This document shows positions 41,711 through 53,049 of a stretch of DNA of 64,000 nucleotides, one piece after another. How positions within the stretch are numbered: position 1 is the stretch's first letter; every line of letters begins with the position of its first letter. The notes beneath the pieces are model-generated. The model worked only from the letters and a program-made list of their open reading frames with translations. It ran no database searches and was not told the DNA's origin. The translations under genes and the position numbers were made by a program. The DNA is from Limnephilus marmoratus (taxonomy: Eukaryota > Arthropoda > Insecta > Trichoptera > Limnephilidae), in the NCBI GenBank assembly GCA_917880885.1, contig OU862919.1, forward strand, positions 54,783,058 through 54,847,057, given 5' to 3'.

Positions 41711-42420
41711 ATGCTAACCCGCGACCTCCGGATTTGTAGTCGAAGTTCGTAATGGCGTACATATGTGTTAACAAAAAAACAGTTTTCGAAGATTAAGTAC
41801 GAAGATGTAACTTTTCATCATCTTAAGTAAAAATTAATATTCATACTACGTACAAATGCTAACCCGCGACCTCCGGTTTTCCAGTCGAAGTTCATAATGG
41901 CGTACATATGTGTTGATAAATAAAAACAGTTTTCGAAGATTAAGTACTTTCTAACCCCCCCCCCACGTGGTGATATGTGGTGTGGTTTTAGACTAACCCC
42001 CCCCCCCCCCCAAAATCACTTGTATTTTTTAGTACAAAGTATTTTGAAATTTTCAGAATATTATCACAAAAAATAAATACACGTGATATCTCATTATACC
42101 CCCCCCCCCCCTCGTGATATTTCGTGATTTTTTCCAAAACCCTCCCCCCCTTTCGAGACTCATGTGATTAATAGATGACCCCCAAGATGAAACCGTTCAT
42201 TCTCTTAAAGTAAAAATTTGTCTTCATGCTACGTACAGATGCTAACCCACGACCTCCGGATTCTTAGTCGAAGTTCGAAATGGTGTACATACAGGTAATT
42301 GAAACAGTTTTCGAAGATTAAGTACCAAGATGAAACTGTTCATCCTCTTAAGTAGAAATGAATATACATACTACGCACAGATGCTAACCCGCGACATCTG
42401 GATTCGTAGTCTCATTACTC
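41710..42420. repeat. 145-bp tandem repeat, about four units, with MITE insertion
   Basis: ATGCTAACC(C)GCGACCTCCGG recurs at 41710, 41855, 42238 and 42380. Spacing is 145 bp once the MITE at 41948-42183 is removed. Units share ACAGTTTTCGAAGATTAAGT. Related pieces also appear near 40520. Confidence 0.8.
41948..42183. mobile_element. Poly-C MITE, copy 3, in the 145-bp repeat
   Basis: Same interior as 38229-38515 (GGTGATATGTGGTG, TTTTAGTACAAAGTAT, several C runs). The right terminus is ATAGATGACCCCC and the left terminus is missing. The neighbouring tandem units show the uninterrupted target. Confidence 0.75.
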
Positions 42421-45420
42421 AAGCCGTCTCTAATAGGTGTGCTAACTCTATTTAATGGTTTTATTAGTTTTTCGAGTTCGAGTCTTTGGTCCCCTTAACT
42501 CGCATCAGAAAGTTTCCCAACCGGGTAACGATAAAAAGCCGCTCTACTTAGTCCGTACAAATAGTTTGGCACGTGTTAGGTGGTAAATAAAAACACTTTT
42601 TAAGGGTAAAGTACCATGACGCAATTGTGAGGCGGTCTATCCTCTTAGTATATTTTAATCTTTATATAACGTACCGATACTAAATGGACCTGAACAATAC
42701 GACAGACGCACATAGAACTTTTCATTTGCATTGCGCACAGTTCGCGGTCAAAACTTGTCAAATAAGAACGTACCTACGATTACCTACTAAAAGGAGCAGA
42801 AAAGTTCGACAGACCGGCACCATCCATATATACATATATGGAGATCAACAAATAAAAACGTGTAAAATGTATATGTCACCGAAAAATGGGCGTGGCTTAT
42901 AGGTAAATCTCGATGACAAAAGTTGATCCACATGGATCAGGATTTGTATGCCAGCTTCGGTAACGGATCTACAAATCCGGCCAGATCAACAAACCCAAAC
43001 GGATCAACAAAAAACTGGTGTACCGTCGCGCAAAATCAACATAGTACGAGAGGGGATAAATATATGTATATGATTATATATACTGTATAATAAATTAGCA
43101 GACGGGGCTTCGATCAGATATAAAGTGAAACCAAGACAATGAAAAAAAAAGTGAACTAGTTAGGGCAAATTGGTTCGGAATGCATAGTGTAAACCAAAAC
43201 ACGTGTCATTCCACGTACTTATCCGAAAGTGTGTTATTGGGTTAGTGGGTCACCAAGTCAGTGACAATTTTGTTTATGAGTTCGAAAGTAAAATAAACAA
43301 TTGACATTCTTAATTGCTTCGGGCTAACATTACTACGATACTAAAATACAAAAGGATTAAAACAATTTATATAAAATGAATTTAGTATTTATTTTACAAA
43401 AAAATAAATCATCTATTTGAAACATTTGGAAAATCACGGGTTAGTTGAAACAAATTTGATTTGCAGTTTACATGAAAACATCTGAAGTTCGGGGGCGATA
43501 CTTCTACAAGTGTCAAACATTTACATGAAAATATTGAAAAAAAAAGATCACGGAAAAATAGCAAAAATGGATGGATGAATTACAAAAAAAAAAACAGAAA
43601 ATGGGATAGAAAACTTACACTTATAAATCATTTTGAAACAATTGAAAATAAATGGGTTTTTTATAGCTGGACTGATGATAGGTACATCAAACACTTGAAA
43701 AATCACGGGATAGTCAAATAAAAGAGTATTGAAGAACTAAATGGAAGATTCAAATAAAATTTTATAGATTAACTACTCTCCTAGGTAGCAATTAGTTACA
43801 TCAAACATTTGGGAAATCACGGGCTAGTTAAAAGGGATATTGAAGTAGTCGAGGAGAATTTATGAAATAATTACTCTTATAAGGTATCAATCATTTACAT
43901 GAAGCAGTTGAAAAATCACGGGAGAGGAAAAATTTTACCAAAAGTTGAACCTTGGGGGAAAATTTAGAAAACAGTTCAACAATAGGAGGCAGTGGTCGCT
44001 CCTTAAAAGCAAGGACCATTAACCAAACACATAATAGAGATGGCAATCTCTTAAATAAAATTGTCAACCAAACAAATCAAAAAGCTTGGAATTTTCGGTA
44101 CTCCAGAACAAACCGAACATAATTTCTTATTCTACTAGTATCTATTAATATTGCCCAGTCTTCTCACGTATATATTCGGTCATCGGCTAAGGTTTTGTGC
44201 AGAATTCCTTTTCACGAAATCCGAGCTCGGAATTTGAGACTAGCTAGCCTCAAATTGCGAGTTATAATCCTTCCCAAATGTATGTTTATATATATATATA
44301 TATATATCTTTTTATGTACTGTACATTGGACGATGTGGACTCGCTTACAGCTAGCGTTTTAGACTCGACAGAGTTACTTTCACATCGTTTCTTGTACGTG
44401 GAGGGAGGATTCACGACCCGTTACTCTACACAACACCGTGAGTATATGATTGCGTATAGGACGAAACCGGTTCGCCCTAAGTAAATAATAGACCTTGGAG
44501 GAGTAGGAATTTGGGGGGTATCTAGGCTCAGATGACGACCTGAAAGCAGTGCATGATGGCAAGAGGAAGGACGGTTGGGACGCGATAACTTAGGTATCAA
44601 TCAGCCGATCCGCGCCAGAAGATTGTGCGAATTTCTAGTAAGAATCTGATCACCTGGGTTACTTGTAGGAGGAAGGCGCCAAATTTTCGGCAGAAAAAGG
44701 GTATTCTGAGTTCGTCTAATATGCAATCCATTATATATATATATATTACATTAACCTACTAAATCCATCTTCGTATGTACCATATAGCAGCTGAATCGGG
44801 TTGGAGGGATGCCAAGCAGACACAAAACAATCATAATCAAATTTACTAACAACTAACCATTTGAGTCATACTTAATTATCTGTTCAATTAAACATGTGTA
44901 ATTTCGATTAGTACAGTTTATTTACGAGTTCGTTAGGATGTAGAAAACCATAATAAGCGACAAAGGAAAGTTAGCTCATTTAGAGAAATTATTTAAAGTT
45001 AGATTTGCAGGGGAGAGACCAATACAGTTTGAAACTCAACGCTCTGTTTAGAATCAAAGGGTTACCACAAAAATGAAAGTAATTAAAGTCCCATATCATA
45101 AATTAAAAAAATTACACAACGTTTGATGGAGTTTAATTATAACATAAATACGAAAATATTTACGTTCAAGGTCGTAAATAACGTATTAATCAGTTAAGTA
45201 CATACATCTCTAAAGATATGTAGTACAAGGGAGCTACAAGTAGCTTTCTGTAGTTACCAAAGAAAATAAGGGTCCAATTTTCATGAAGGCTTGCGTGGCG
45301 TAGGGGAGGAATTTTCCATCCCTACTACACACATGCAAAGCCTTAAAAATTTAAATATCGATCAGAGCCAAGAGAAAAGAAAAGAAGAAAATATCACGAC
45401 TGGTGCCAAATGCCCAGGAG
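42421..45420. other. 3-kb spacer with degenerate repeats, no gene seen
   Basis: 42920-43030 has repeated GGATCAACAAA/GATCAACAAA motifs. 43409-43935 has five diverged segments of the form CAAACA(T/C)TTG followed by AAATCACGGG, 100-170 bp apart. A TA microsatellite is at 44284-44307 and another at 44733-44746. No supported ORF. Confidence 0.55.
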
Positions 45421-45424
45421 TGAA

Positions 45425-46760
45425 TTAAGAATAATAAAGAGGAATATAATCAGCGTAGAGTATAGAGTATAGAGAAGAGAGAAAATTATCACACAGGTTT
45501 ATATTGAAACTGGGAGTATAGTTAGGTAAGGAGAACTGATTGGGTTGACTTTTATCGTAAACGTTCTTGAAGAAGTCGGCAAAAAGATCGACAATATTTT
45601 TGATGCCATCAGCCTTTCTGTCTTCAAAATACATAGTATTTGGTACATCAGAGTCACCACTTCTTAATGTTTTACTGAATCGCTAAAAACGTATTATGTT
45701 ATTAAAAATGTCATTTTCTGTCTGCTTAATATAGTCGTTATAACACGCCCTTGATAGTTTATTACAATCACTCCTAATTTTAGAGAATTCTATATACAAC
45801 TTCGATGTTCCGTGATCCTTGTACAGTTTGTGGGCTGTTTTTTTCGGTCTAATTAAATTAATCAAATCTTTATTAAACCAGAATGGATATTTAGATTTCT
45901 TACATTGAGTGTAAGGGACAAAGCGATTTATATGATTACTTAGAATTAAGTAGAACTGTTCAGTATTAAGATTTAAATCATCACTATCTAAGAAAGACCA
46001 ATCAACCAATTCAAGAGAGTCACACATACCCGAATAATCTGCCTTTCTGACATTATAGCATGATCTCGTAGACTTCAGAGTTTTTTCGCCAAAGTCTGTT
46101 TTACAAATATTTAGTGGAGGATGATGGACGTCAGGGGGATGACAACTTCTATGGCCTTACTCACTTTGATACATTGAGAATTGAAAAATACGAGATCCAG
46201 TACACGATTGTTAAGTTTAAATATATTGACATGTTTAGTATTACTCTTTCACTTTCCGAGATAGTTGTATTACAAGTATTCGACAATTCGGGGTCGTGCA
46301 AATTCCAATTTACATTTGGAAGATTGTAATCACCTACGGCTATAAATTTGTCATCAGGATATTTTGTTTTAATAATGGTTTTTGAAGACAACAATGTTGG
46401 CCGAGGGGGGTATGTATACAGAACTAATTATTATTTTCTCACTTTTACATTTCACCAATATAAACAATTGTTCAACGATACTGTTTTTTATGTTTAATTT
46501 CCTTGAAGTAAATTTCTTTTTTAATTGCAACGAGGACGCCACCTCCTCTTGATTTAGAACTGGTAGCAAGATTTCTGTCCTTCCTGTGATGATAATCCTA
46601 GTTCGGAAGAGTTGATGGACGTTTCACGTTTCCACGGCTTCACATCTTACTGATGATATACAAATTCTGAAGTTATCTAGTTTTGTTCGCAGCCCACGTA
46701 CATTTTGATAGTAAAGGTTCAGTGTGCTGGATTTTGATAGTTTTTTGTTTGAGCCTTAAC
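45425..46760 (-). pseudogene. LINE family J, endonuclease and linker region
   Basis: On the minus strand, from about 46740: LNLYYQNVRGLRTKLDNFRI (start of the endonuclease), SRGGGVLVAIKK, SSVYIPPSAN, AVGDYNLPNVNWNL, then the linker YPFWFNKDLINLIRPKKTAH and NIVDLFADFFKNVYDKSQ leading to RT. It stops at 45425 before RT motifs. Several frameshifts break it. It complements the RT pieces at 28525-29470 and 17331-18632, probably of the same family. Confidence 0.75.
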
Positions 46761-46920
46761 GATTTTTAATATTGAATTGACATATTAAATAGTAATGTTG
46801 GTTTCGCCGTTTTTTAGTCTCGATTCTCTAGTTCACTTCGTAAAAGAGCAAGTTCATTTCAATAATAATCTAAACGAAAATATAAAAGAGAGCAAGACAC
46901 AGAAAAATACAAAGATAACG

Positions 46921-46998
46921 GTCGCAACTCAGACTCGAACCCAGAACCTCTCGTATTACCGGGACAAACGCCTAACCAATTCTACTACTGCATCTCTT
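46921..46998 (-). ncRNA. tRNA-derived SINE or tRNA pseudogene
   Basis: The minus strand reads TAGAATTGGTTAGGCG (A box-like) and, about 30 bases later, GGTTCGAGTCTG (B box). The tRNA fold is imperfect and the anticodon arm unclear, so a functional tRNA is unlikely. Internal pol III promoter elements of this kind are typical of SINEs. Confidence 0.5.
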
Positions 46999-47310
46999 AT
47001 TTAAACATCACATTTTTTGTCATTCTCATATTTCAAATCAATATTACCGACGACAATTTTTTTCATTGGAAACAACTGTTCGAAGAACTGATTTGTAATC
47101 TAGACAGTGTCTCGGATAAATACTCGTATCTCCGGTTTTATCTATATGGAGTAACTATTGACCTTTTTGTAAAAGTCTAAATAATATTTTCGTTCTGATT
47201 ATTAGTGTTATCTTCTTCAATTATATATTGCATTGATGGAAATAACCTTAAACAATTATGAGAAGAGAGTTGTTCTAATAAATTTTAAAACTTTTATATT
47301 ATTACTAGCT

Positions 47311-48620
47311 GACCCGGCGAACTTCGTACCTCCTCAGAATCATTAATTGTTGTGTTAACTTATTAGCTGAATTAAATTCAGTTTTTTTTATTAACTTAAA
47401 AATTACACAATGAAGCAATTATCAGTCCGTGTTTTGTTTTTGTCAGTATCATGGCGTTGTGAACGGATTTATATAACTAACTAACTAACTAACCATCACG
47501 CCGTTTCCCCGCAGGGATAGGCAGAGAGGACGGACCGCCAAACATCCCGGTCTTGGCACACATTCCTTACCTCGTTTACATTCATACAACGTCTCATACA
47601 TTCTCTTCTATTATTCTGACTCTTCACATGCCCCGACCCAAGTATCTGGTTCACTTGGTCGTGCCGTGTCTTTCTTGGGCGTCCTCGACTTCTTCTACCA
47701 TTCACATTTGCGTCATATATTCTCCTTACACTCCTTTCCTCGTTCATTCGCTCTACATGCCCAAACCATCGGAGCGTTCCTTTCTTGATCTTACTCATTA
47801 CGCTTACATCAGCCTTGCATTCTTTGCGGATTTCCACATTTCTCACACGATCATACATGGTTTTACCACACACACGCCTCAGGGATCTCATTTCTACAGC
47901 GTTCAGTCTACTTTCATCCTTCCTCTGCCAGTTCCATGCCTCATTGCCATACATCAGGGTAGGTACCAGTACTCCACTATGGACGGCTAGTTTCGCGTCT
48001 TTGGACAGTTTTTTGTTAGTGCCAACGGCGTTCAGTCCTCCATTAATAGAGTTACCAGCATTCACCCTTCTCCAATATCTCTATCAGCCTTCCCATCTCT
48101 CGTAATAATTTTTGTGATTTTCATACTTTTCCACTTCCTTACGGAAATTCCATTTCATTTTCTTTACACGTGTGAGGGAGATTTATTATAATTATTGTAT
48201 TTTTCTTTTGGAGGGGTGCAGACACATGTTCACCGTTCGTCCCATTTTCGACTATTGACATTTAGTGTGTAAGAAAGAGGGACAGCATTATATGTTTAAG
48301 AACAAAAGCAAAATAACAGAGCGTTGACATTTGGCGTTTTTGAATTTTTGAAATTCACTCACTATTCAATATTGTATTTATCACAATATTGCTGCAGCTT
48401 TTTAAAAATTTCAAAAATTTTCGTTCCATAAATTCACAAAATGTGTGAGGAAATGAATTTTCTTCATAAGTTTTTTTTTTATTGAATTTTTGTGATGTTT
48501 TAATAGCTATTCTGCTATTCGGGTCGGAGACAATTCCAACAAATTAAAGATCATAAAAATTGGTTCAGTCGTTCTTGAGTTATAAATGGTATAACTAACT
48601 CGACTTTGTGATTTTAGTGT
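47311..48620. mobile_element. Dispersed element E, copy 2, interrupted
   Basis: Starts CTAGCTGACCCGGCGAAC and ends with AATTGGTTCAGTCGTTC and AACTAACTCGAC near 48600. Interrupted by an RTE-like insertion at 47476-48106. Terminal signatures match 13211-14310. Confidence 0.55.
47476..48106 (-). mobile_element. RTE-like LINE fragment, longest copy in the window
   Basis: The minus strand has a 189-residue open frame: NAGNSINGGLNAVGTNKK, LMYGNEAWNWQRKDESRLNA, RSLRRVCGKTMYDR, LRWFGHVERMNEERSVRR, RSRGRPRKTRHDQVNQIL, SAYPCGETA. This is the RT thumb/C-terminal region. The 3' end is GGTTAGTTAGTTAGTTA, a short tandem tail. It is 5'-truncated within RT. Confidence 0.85.
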
Positions 48621-48932
48621 AGTTAAAAGTTGAGTGAAATGCATGAACTGCCATAATATATCCTTTGCTAATAAAATTAATAGCAGATACAAAATTATTA
48701 AATGATTATTATCGTCAGTTTTTAGATAAATTTTCAAAAATATAACTTTAAAAAGTAAATTTTTTACATGGCGCTATTTAACTATTAAATAGTTAAATAC
48801 TGATAACATTTTTATGCGTCAAAATATTGATTTCAACGATTAATAATTGTAATGAAACGTAATTTGGGGTAAAAATGCTCTCACATGGTACTCGTTTGCA
48901 ATTCGCGGTTATTAAAGATTTTTATAACTTAC
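48107..48932. other. Element E remainder, then presumed intron
   Basis: 48107-48620 is the rest of element E. 48621-48932 would be intron of the NRF-like gene on the minus strand. No second exon of that gene was recognised further left. Confidence 0.45.
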
Positions 48933-49188
48933 TTTTCATGGCCCACATTTCAGAAAGCAAATCTTCTGACCACTTCGACAAATCCTCAGCACAATTCGTA
49001 GTATTTGCATTGTTTTCAAAATATACACTTTTAGCAATTCGCTTCAAAAGTCCATCCATGACAACTGTTTTTAACTCCTCGATCTGATATCTATCTAAAT
49101 CATGAATACCTTCGCATTTCGAAAAAAAAGAGGCAAAAAATAATAGCCTTGCACAAATACCAAGAAGACGAAACAGATTATTAGCCAT
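48933..49188 (-). CDS. First coding exon of an NRF-6-like (nose resistant to fluoxetine) protein
   Basis: Starts at ATG in a good context (GACCATGGC). Residues 1-27 form a signal peptide (MANNLFRLLGICARLLFFAS, then cleavage around CEG). It continues with DLDRYQIEELKTVVMDGLLK and ends NCAEDLSKWSEDLLSEMWAM plus Lys. Cys-x3-Leu-x2-Trp followed by W-A-x-K is the N-terminal NRF domain pattern of these acyltransferase-3 family membrane proteins. The exon ends AAA A|GTAAGT, a phase-1 donor. The split codon could give Met, as in the WALKM-type motif of the family. Further exons must lie at lower coordinates and were not found. Confidence 0.65.
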
Positions 49189-49204
49189 GGTCGAGAATAT
49201 TTGG

Positions 49205-49240
49205 CGTTGAAAGTTGAAACTGACTGTTCACGACATTGAT
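49205..49240 (-). promoter_or_regulatory. Initiator-like sequence upstream of the NRF-like exon
   Basis: The minus strand has GAACAGTCAGTTTCAAC about 35 bases upstream of the ATG. TCAGTT is an arthropod initiator; no TATA box is evident. The start of transcription here is inference. Confidence 0.35.
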
Positions 49241-49559
49241 TGAAAACAAACTTGTAAAATGATAATATTTTTTTGTTATTTTATATTGATCCACAGTGTG
49301 CAAAGGTTTGATAATAATTGTGATAAGATTTAAAGATCAAAAGATACTGCTAAGGTCACTGACTTATCGTGTATATGCAATATACAATAAACTCAATCTT
49401 ATAATGGTGTAACTGATTTTATCTTCTTCATGAACCCTTTGTTTGTGTCGCCATGTAATAAAATGTTAAAGAGTGATCTTGTTGTTATCATGTAATAAAA
49501 AAACCTAAGTTCCCAATTTACACGCGGTAAAAGTCAAACTTTCAGAAAACAAAAGCAGA

Positions 49560-49745
49560 CAAGAGTGGGGACGCTACGAAGCACCGCACAAAGAGTAGAC
49601 CGATTATACTATCTCATTCTTTCATAGGCTAAATCTTTTAGATGTACTCTCTGTGTTTGTCTCTTTTTTAGTGTCGCTATTTTTCGTTTCATCGAGCTTC
49701 AAATCTCAATTGTGCTAAAGAAGTTTTCACTTCAAACAGATCACA
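49560..49745. repeat. Diverged single unit of the 277-bp repeat
   Basis: Shares CTACGAAGCA(C/T)CGCACAAAGAG, TTTTAGTGTCGCT, TTTCGTTTCATC and CTAAAGAAGTTTTCACTT with the reverse complement of the 34933-37984 units, in the same order, with part of the unit missing. Confidence 0.75.
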
Positions 49746-50135
49746 TATCCGCTTAAAACTTATAATCACATAGATTAATCTGAGATAATTTGGCGATGGT
49801 ACCTTACTTGGCGATCGTTATTTTTTGTCCAAAACGGAAAACTTGTATTTCATTTTGCTTTTAACACCGTTTAGGCGGGTAATAGTTATTTCATTTCATT
49901 TCTATCATTGGGAATCCAAGCATTGTTTAAAGAAACTTTTTAGAAATATAGTATTTTATTCGTGCTTAAAAGTAAATTGTCACAAAAACCAAAAACGCGA
50001 CAAATAATAGAACTAACGCTTTCATGCTGTATAAAATCAGTAATGCATATTATGTGGATATTGTCAATCTCTATCTCTATATTATTATAAATTAAAGTCC
50101 TCCGACGCGTCTGTCTGTCTGCCTGTTCGCGATAA
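49746..50135. other. Spacer, no gene seen
   Basis: AT-rich, with short unsupported ORFs only. Confidence 0.5.
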
Positions 50136-50139
50136 ACTC

Positions 50140-50272
50140 GTTCCCAGTACTTCCTTTCCTTAAAATAACCCCTCACAGCATCCTCTAAGATGACATGGGC
50201 CCCGAGGGAAATTATTTTCCTCAGGGCCTCCTTTGTGGAGCTAATATGAAAAAAATGTAAAAAAATAATCTA
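50140..50272 (+). mobile_element. LINE L 3' end
   Basis: ACTTCCTTTCCTTAAAATAA, CCCTCACAGCATCC, then GAGGGAAATTATTTTCCTC as the conserved hairpin, GGGCCTCCTTTGTGGAGC and an A-rich tail. Confidence 0.75.
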
Positions 50273-50903
50273 ACGCCAAAAAAGGACCCGTTTCACCTTA
50301 TGGTAGGTTTGCAACACGCAGTAAACACAATGACAACGGTAAGGGCAACTACAACACAAGGATAATAAAATAAATGCTTTTTCCGAGTTGTAAACAAGAA
50401 GATTCTTTGGCGTCGGTTCAAGTTTTTCATTATTCCGACTTTCCGAGCTGCGTAATATTTACACAGCATTTTCGAAAGAAGTAAGACTGAAAATCTAATA
50501 ATAAGCAAATACTAACCTTTCCCAAACACTTAATGAGACTGCCACTTAAATTGCAGTTAATCCCAATAATAGAGTAAAGCTTCAGCAGTTAAACCTACAT
50601 ACACGGTATTACTTACGTCGCGTCGCAATGTTGTCCACAAATAAAACTGCTCTAGTAGTTAAATCTTTAATATGAAGTGCAGCGTTGCAGTGATTTCAGA
50701 CACATTATTCTACTCTCTGTGTTTATAACTACGGTTTCAGCAGACTTGTTTGTTTCTGGTTATGCCCAGATTCGTGAAGGTGCCGTGTCAAGCCTCCAAG
50801 TTCTGATCACAAAAATATTGCTCTTAGATACTGTAAAAGTTATAAAATCTAGAATCTCTCCAAACGAAGTTCAAAGAAGTTGCGAGAAATGAGATATATA
50901 ACA
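50273..50903. other. Spacer with a weak candidate exon
   Basis: 50677-50892 is open for 71 codons with a hydrophobic stretch (IILLSVFITTVSADLFVSG) resembling a signal peptide, but has no ATG in frame. An acceptor-like TTGCAG lies near 50689. I do not count it as a gene. Confidence 0.35.
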
Positions 50904-51666
50904 TTTAAGTACCGCTCAGTATTTACAAGTAAATGGTTGCGTTTCACGCAATTAAATCCACACACAATAATATTATTACGGGTGCTAATGTACCCTAATC
51001 AGGAACATATAATTTAAGTACCGCTCAGTATTTACAAGTAAATGGTTGCGTTTCACGCAATTAAATCCACACACAATAATATTATTACGGGTGCTAATGT
51101 ACCCTAATCAGGAACATATAATTTAAGTACCGCTCAGTATTTACAAGTAAATGGTTGCGTTTCACGCAATTAAATCCACACACAATAATATTATTACGGG
51201 TGCTAATGTACCCTAATCAGGAACATATAATTTAAGTACCGCTCAGTATTTACAAGTAAATGGTTGCGTTTCACGCAATTAAATCCACACACAATAATAT
51301 TATTACGGGTGCTAATGTACCCTAATCAGGAACATATAATTTAAGTACCGCTCAGTATTTACAAGTAAATGGTTGCGTTTCACGCAATTAAATCCACACA
51401 CAATAATATTATTACGGGTGCTAATGTACCCTAATCAGGAACATATAATTTAAGTACCGCTCAGTATTTACAAGTAAATGGTTGCGTTTCACGCAATTAA
51501 ATCCACACACAATAATATTATTACGGGTGCTAATGTACCCTAATCAGGAACATATAATTTAAGTACCGCTCAGTATTTACAAGTAAATGGTTGCGTTTCA
51601 CGCAATTAAATCCACACACAATAATATTATTACGGGTGCTAATGTACCCTAATCAGGAACATATAA
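50904..51666. repeat. 109-bp tandem array, seven units, nearly identical
   Basis: TTTAAGTACCGCTCAGTATT recurs at 50904, 51013, 51122, 51231, 51340, 51449 and 51558. Each unit contains the short hairpin TTGCGTTTCACGCAA. No difference between the inner units was noticed. There is no ORF. Confidence 0.95.
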
Positions 51667-51889
51667 TTTTTAAAGTGTGAAATATGTAATATTCAATTAG
51701 CTCTTTTTGTAGTTGTAGCAATAATTTTAATCACTACAGACATGTGTATGTGAATGAATCGGTTCTGAATATCTTTTGATGGATTTGAAAAAAAACATGA
51801 AAATCTACATAATTATTGGCAGAATATCAAAATGAAATTTTGTTTATACAGCGTGAAAGTCTACTATTTTTTTCTGAATACTCATCATA

Positions 51890-51985
51890 ACTCATCATAG
51901 CATCCCCAAATATGACATAGGCCCTGATGAAAATTATTTTCCTCAGGGCCTCCTGTGTGGAGCTCACGAAAAAAAAAACTTACGA
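51890..51985 (+). mobile_element. LINE L 3' end
   Basis: CATAGCATCCCCAAATATG, GACATAGGCCCTGATG, then the hairpin to CCTCAGGGCCTCCTGTGTGG and an A run. Confidence 0.75.
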
Positions 51986-52735
51986 TCAATGTTTAAAATA
52001 CCTCACCACGGATGTATTTATTCATTATTTGGATGACGTACGGCCTTAAATTGCTGTTATTGCACTGTTGGCTTCTATGTAGTATGAATCAGATGCGGCA
52101 ATAAATCAGGCCTCTGAGGCTAAAAGATTGAAATATTGCGGGCAAGCCACAAATTTATCAATCAATGAAAAACTTATTCCGTGTTAGCAGTAACTAAAGA
52201 AGTACATACCTAAGTGGAAGTTTCATAAAAAATGACAATCAAATTTACTTTATCCGCTTAATAAAGTGTTGAGTGTTGAGCTCTTTTTGGAAAAGGGTAT
52301 TTGCCCGGACCGTGCTAAACCCGCTTCTCAAATAAATACATTTAAACAGTAATTTATTTAAACTTATGTATTCATTCTTCGACTTGCCGAGAACGCAGGT
52401 GCGGGTGACTGCGGAACGTTTTACAGCTCTTAGCACTAATTGAACTAATCCCCGTCTGTCCATCTGTCTTCCCGTCAAATTAACGAATAAATCTGCGAGC
52501 AAAAGGAAGAAGGGTTTAGTAAAATAAATCTAGGTGTGAAATCAGCAAAGCTCCTTTGTAAAAAAATATTCTGCATGGATATAGGGTTTCGTTGAATGGA
52601 ATCGTGCTATTTACAAACAAATAATGTTATTTAATTTATAGTTTATTCCAGGAAATATTATTGAGATAGTTGTAGTAGTAGATACTCGCAGTACCGCCCT
52701 GGTGAAAGATTCACTATACAGAATCTGAACGATTC
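51986..52735. other. Spacer, no gene seen
   Basis: Contains an 85-codon open frame on the minus strand (52245-52502) with no recognised domain. No splice or start evidence supports it. Confidence 0.45.
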
Positions 52736-52930
52736 TTGAAATGGCTTTAGCCGTATTTGGTGACTTGATTTTTGGCACTTCACATTTTCTTCATATCCTT
52801 ACTCACCTCGTTTTTGTCAGTCTCACAACCTACCCCGATTGGGTATGCTACAGACCCACTACCTTATCAGATGGAAACAATCCAGAGGTCGTAGTCGTGG
52901 GTTCGAATCCCGGCTGACACTGATAATTTT
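52736..52930 (+). mobile_element. Dispersed repeat D with tRNA-like B box (SINE-like)
   Basis: Begins TTGAAATGGCTTTAGCCGT and TTTGGTGACTTG; near the end GTGGGTTCGAATCCCGGC is a good B box, then TGACACTG and a T/A-rich end. A related piece lies at 54645-54795 (TTGAAATGGCTTTTGCCAT). The A box is not clear. Confidence 0.5.
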
Positions 52931-53049
52931 TTTTAATTGAGTTGTGTTTTCAAATCATTTAAAAAGGAATATTAATATATTTAATATATTTAAGGAATAT
53001 TTGCGACACGGTCTAGAGTTGATGATACTTTCAATATCAGTTTGCCAAC

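Noticed and set aside
50677..50892. 71-codon frame with a signal-peptide-like segment
   Set aside because: No ATG in frame, no homologue recognised, and only a weak acceptor upstream; kept as spacer.
52245..52502. 85-codon minus-strand frame
   Set aside because: No domain, no start context and it lies in repeat-like sequence.
52885..52920. Functional tRNA gene at the B box GGTTCGAATCCC
   Set aside because: No matching A box or clover-leaf arms; better explained as part of a SINE-like repeat.
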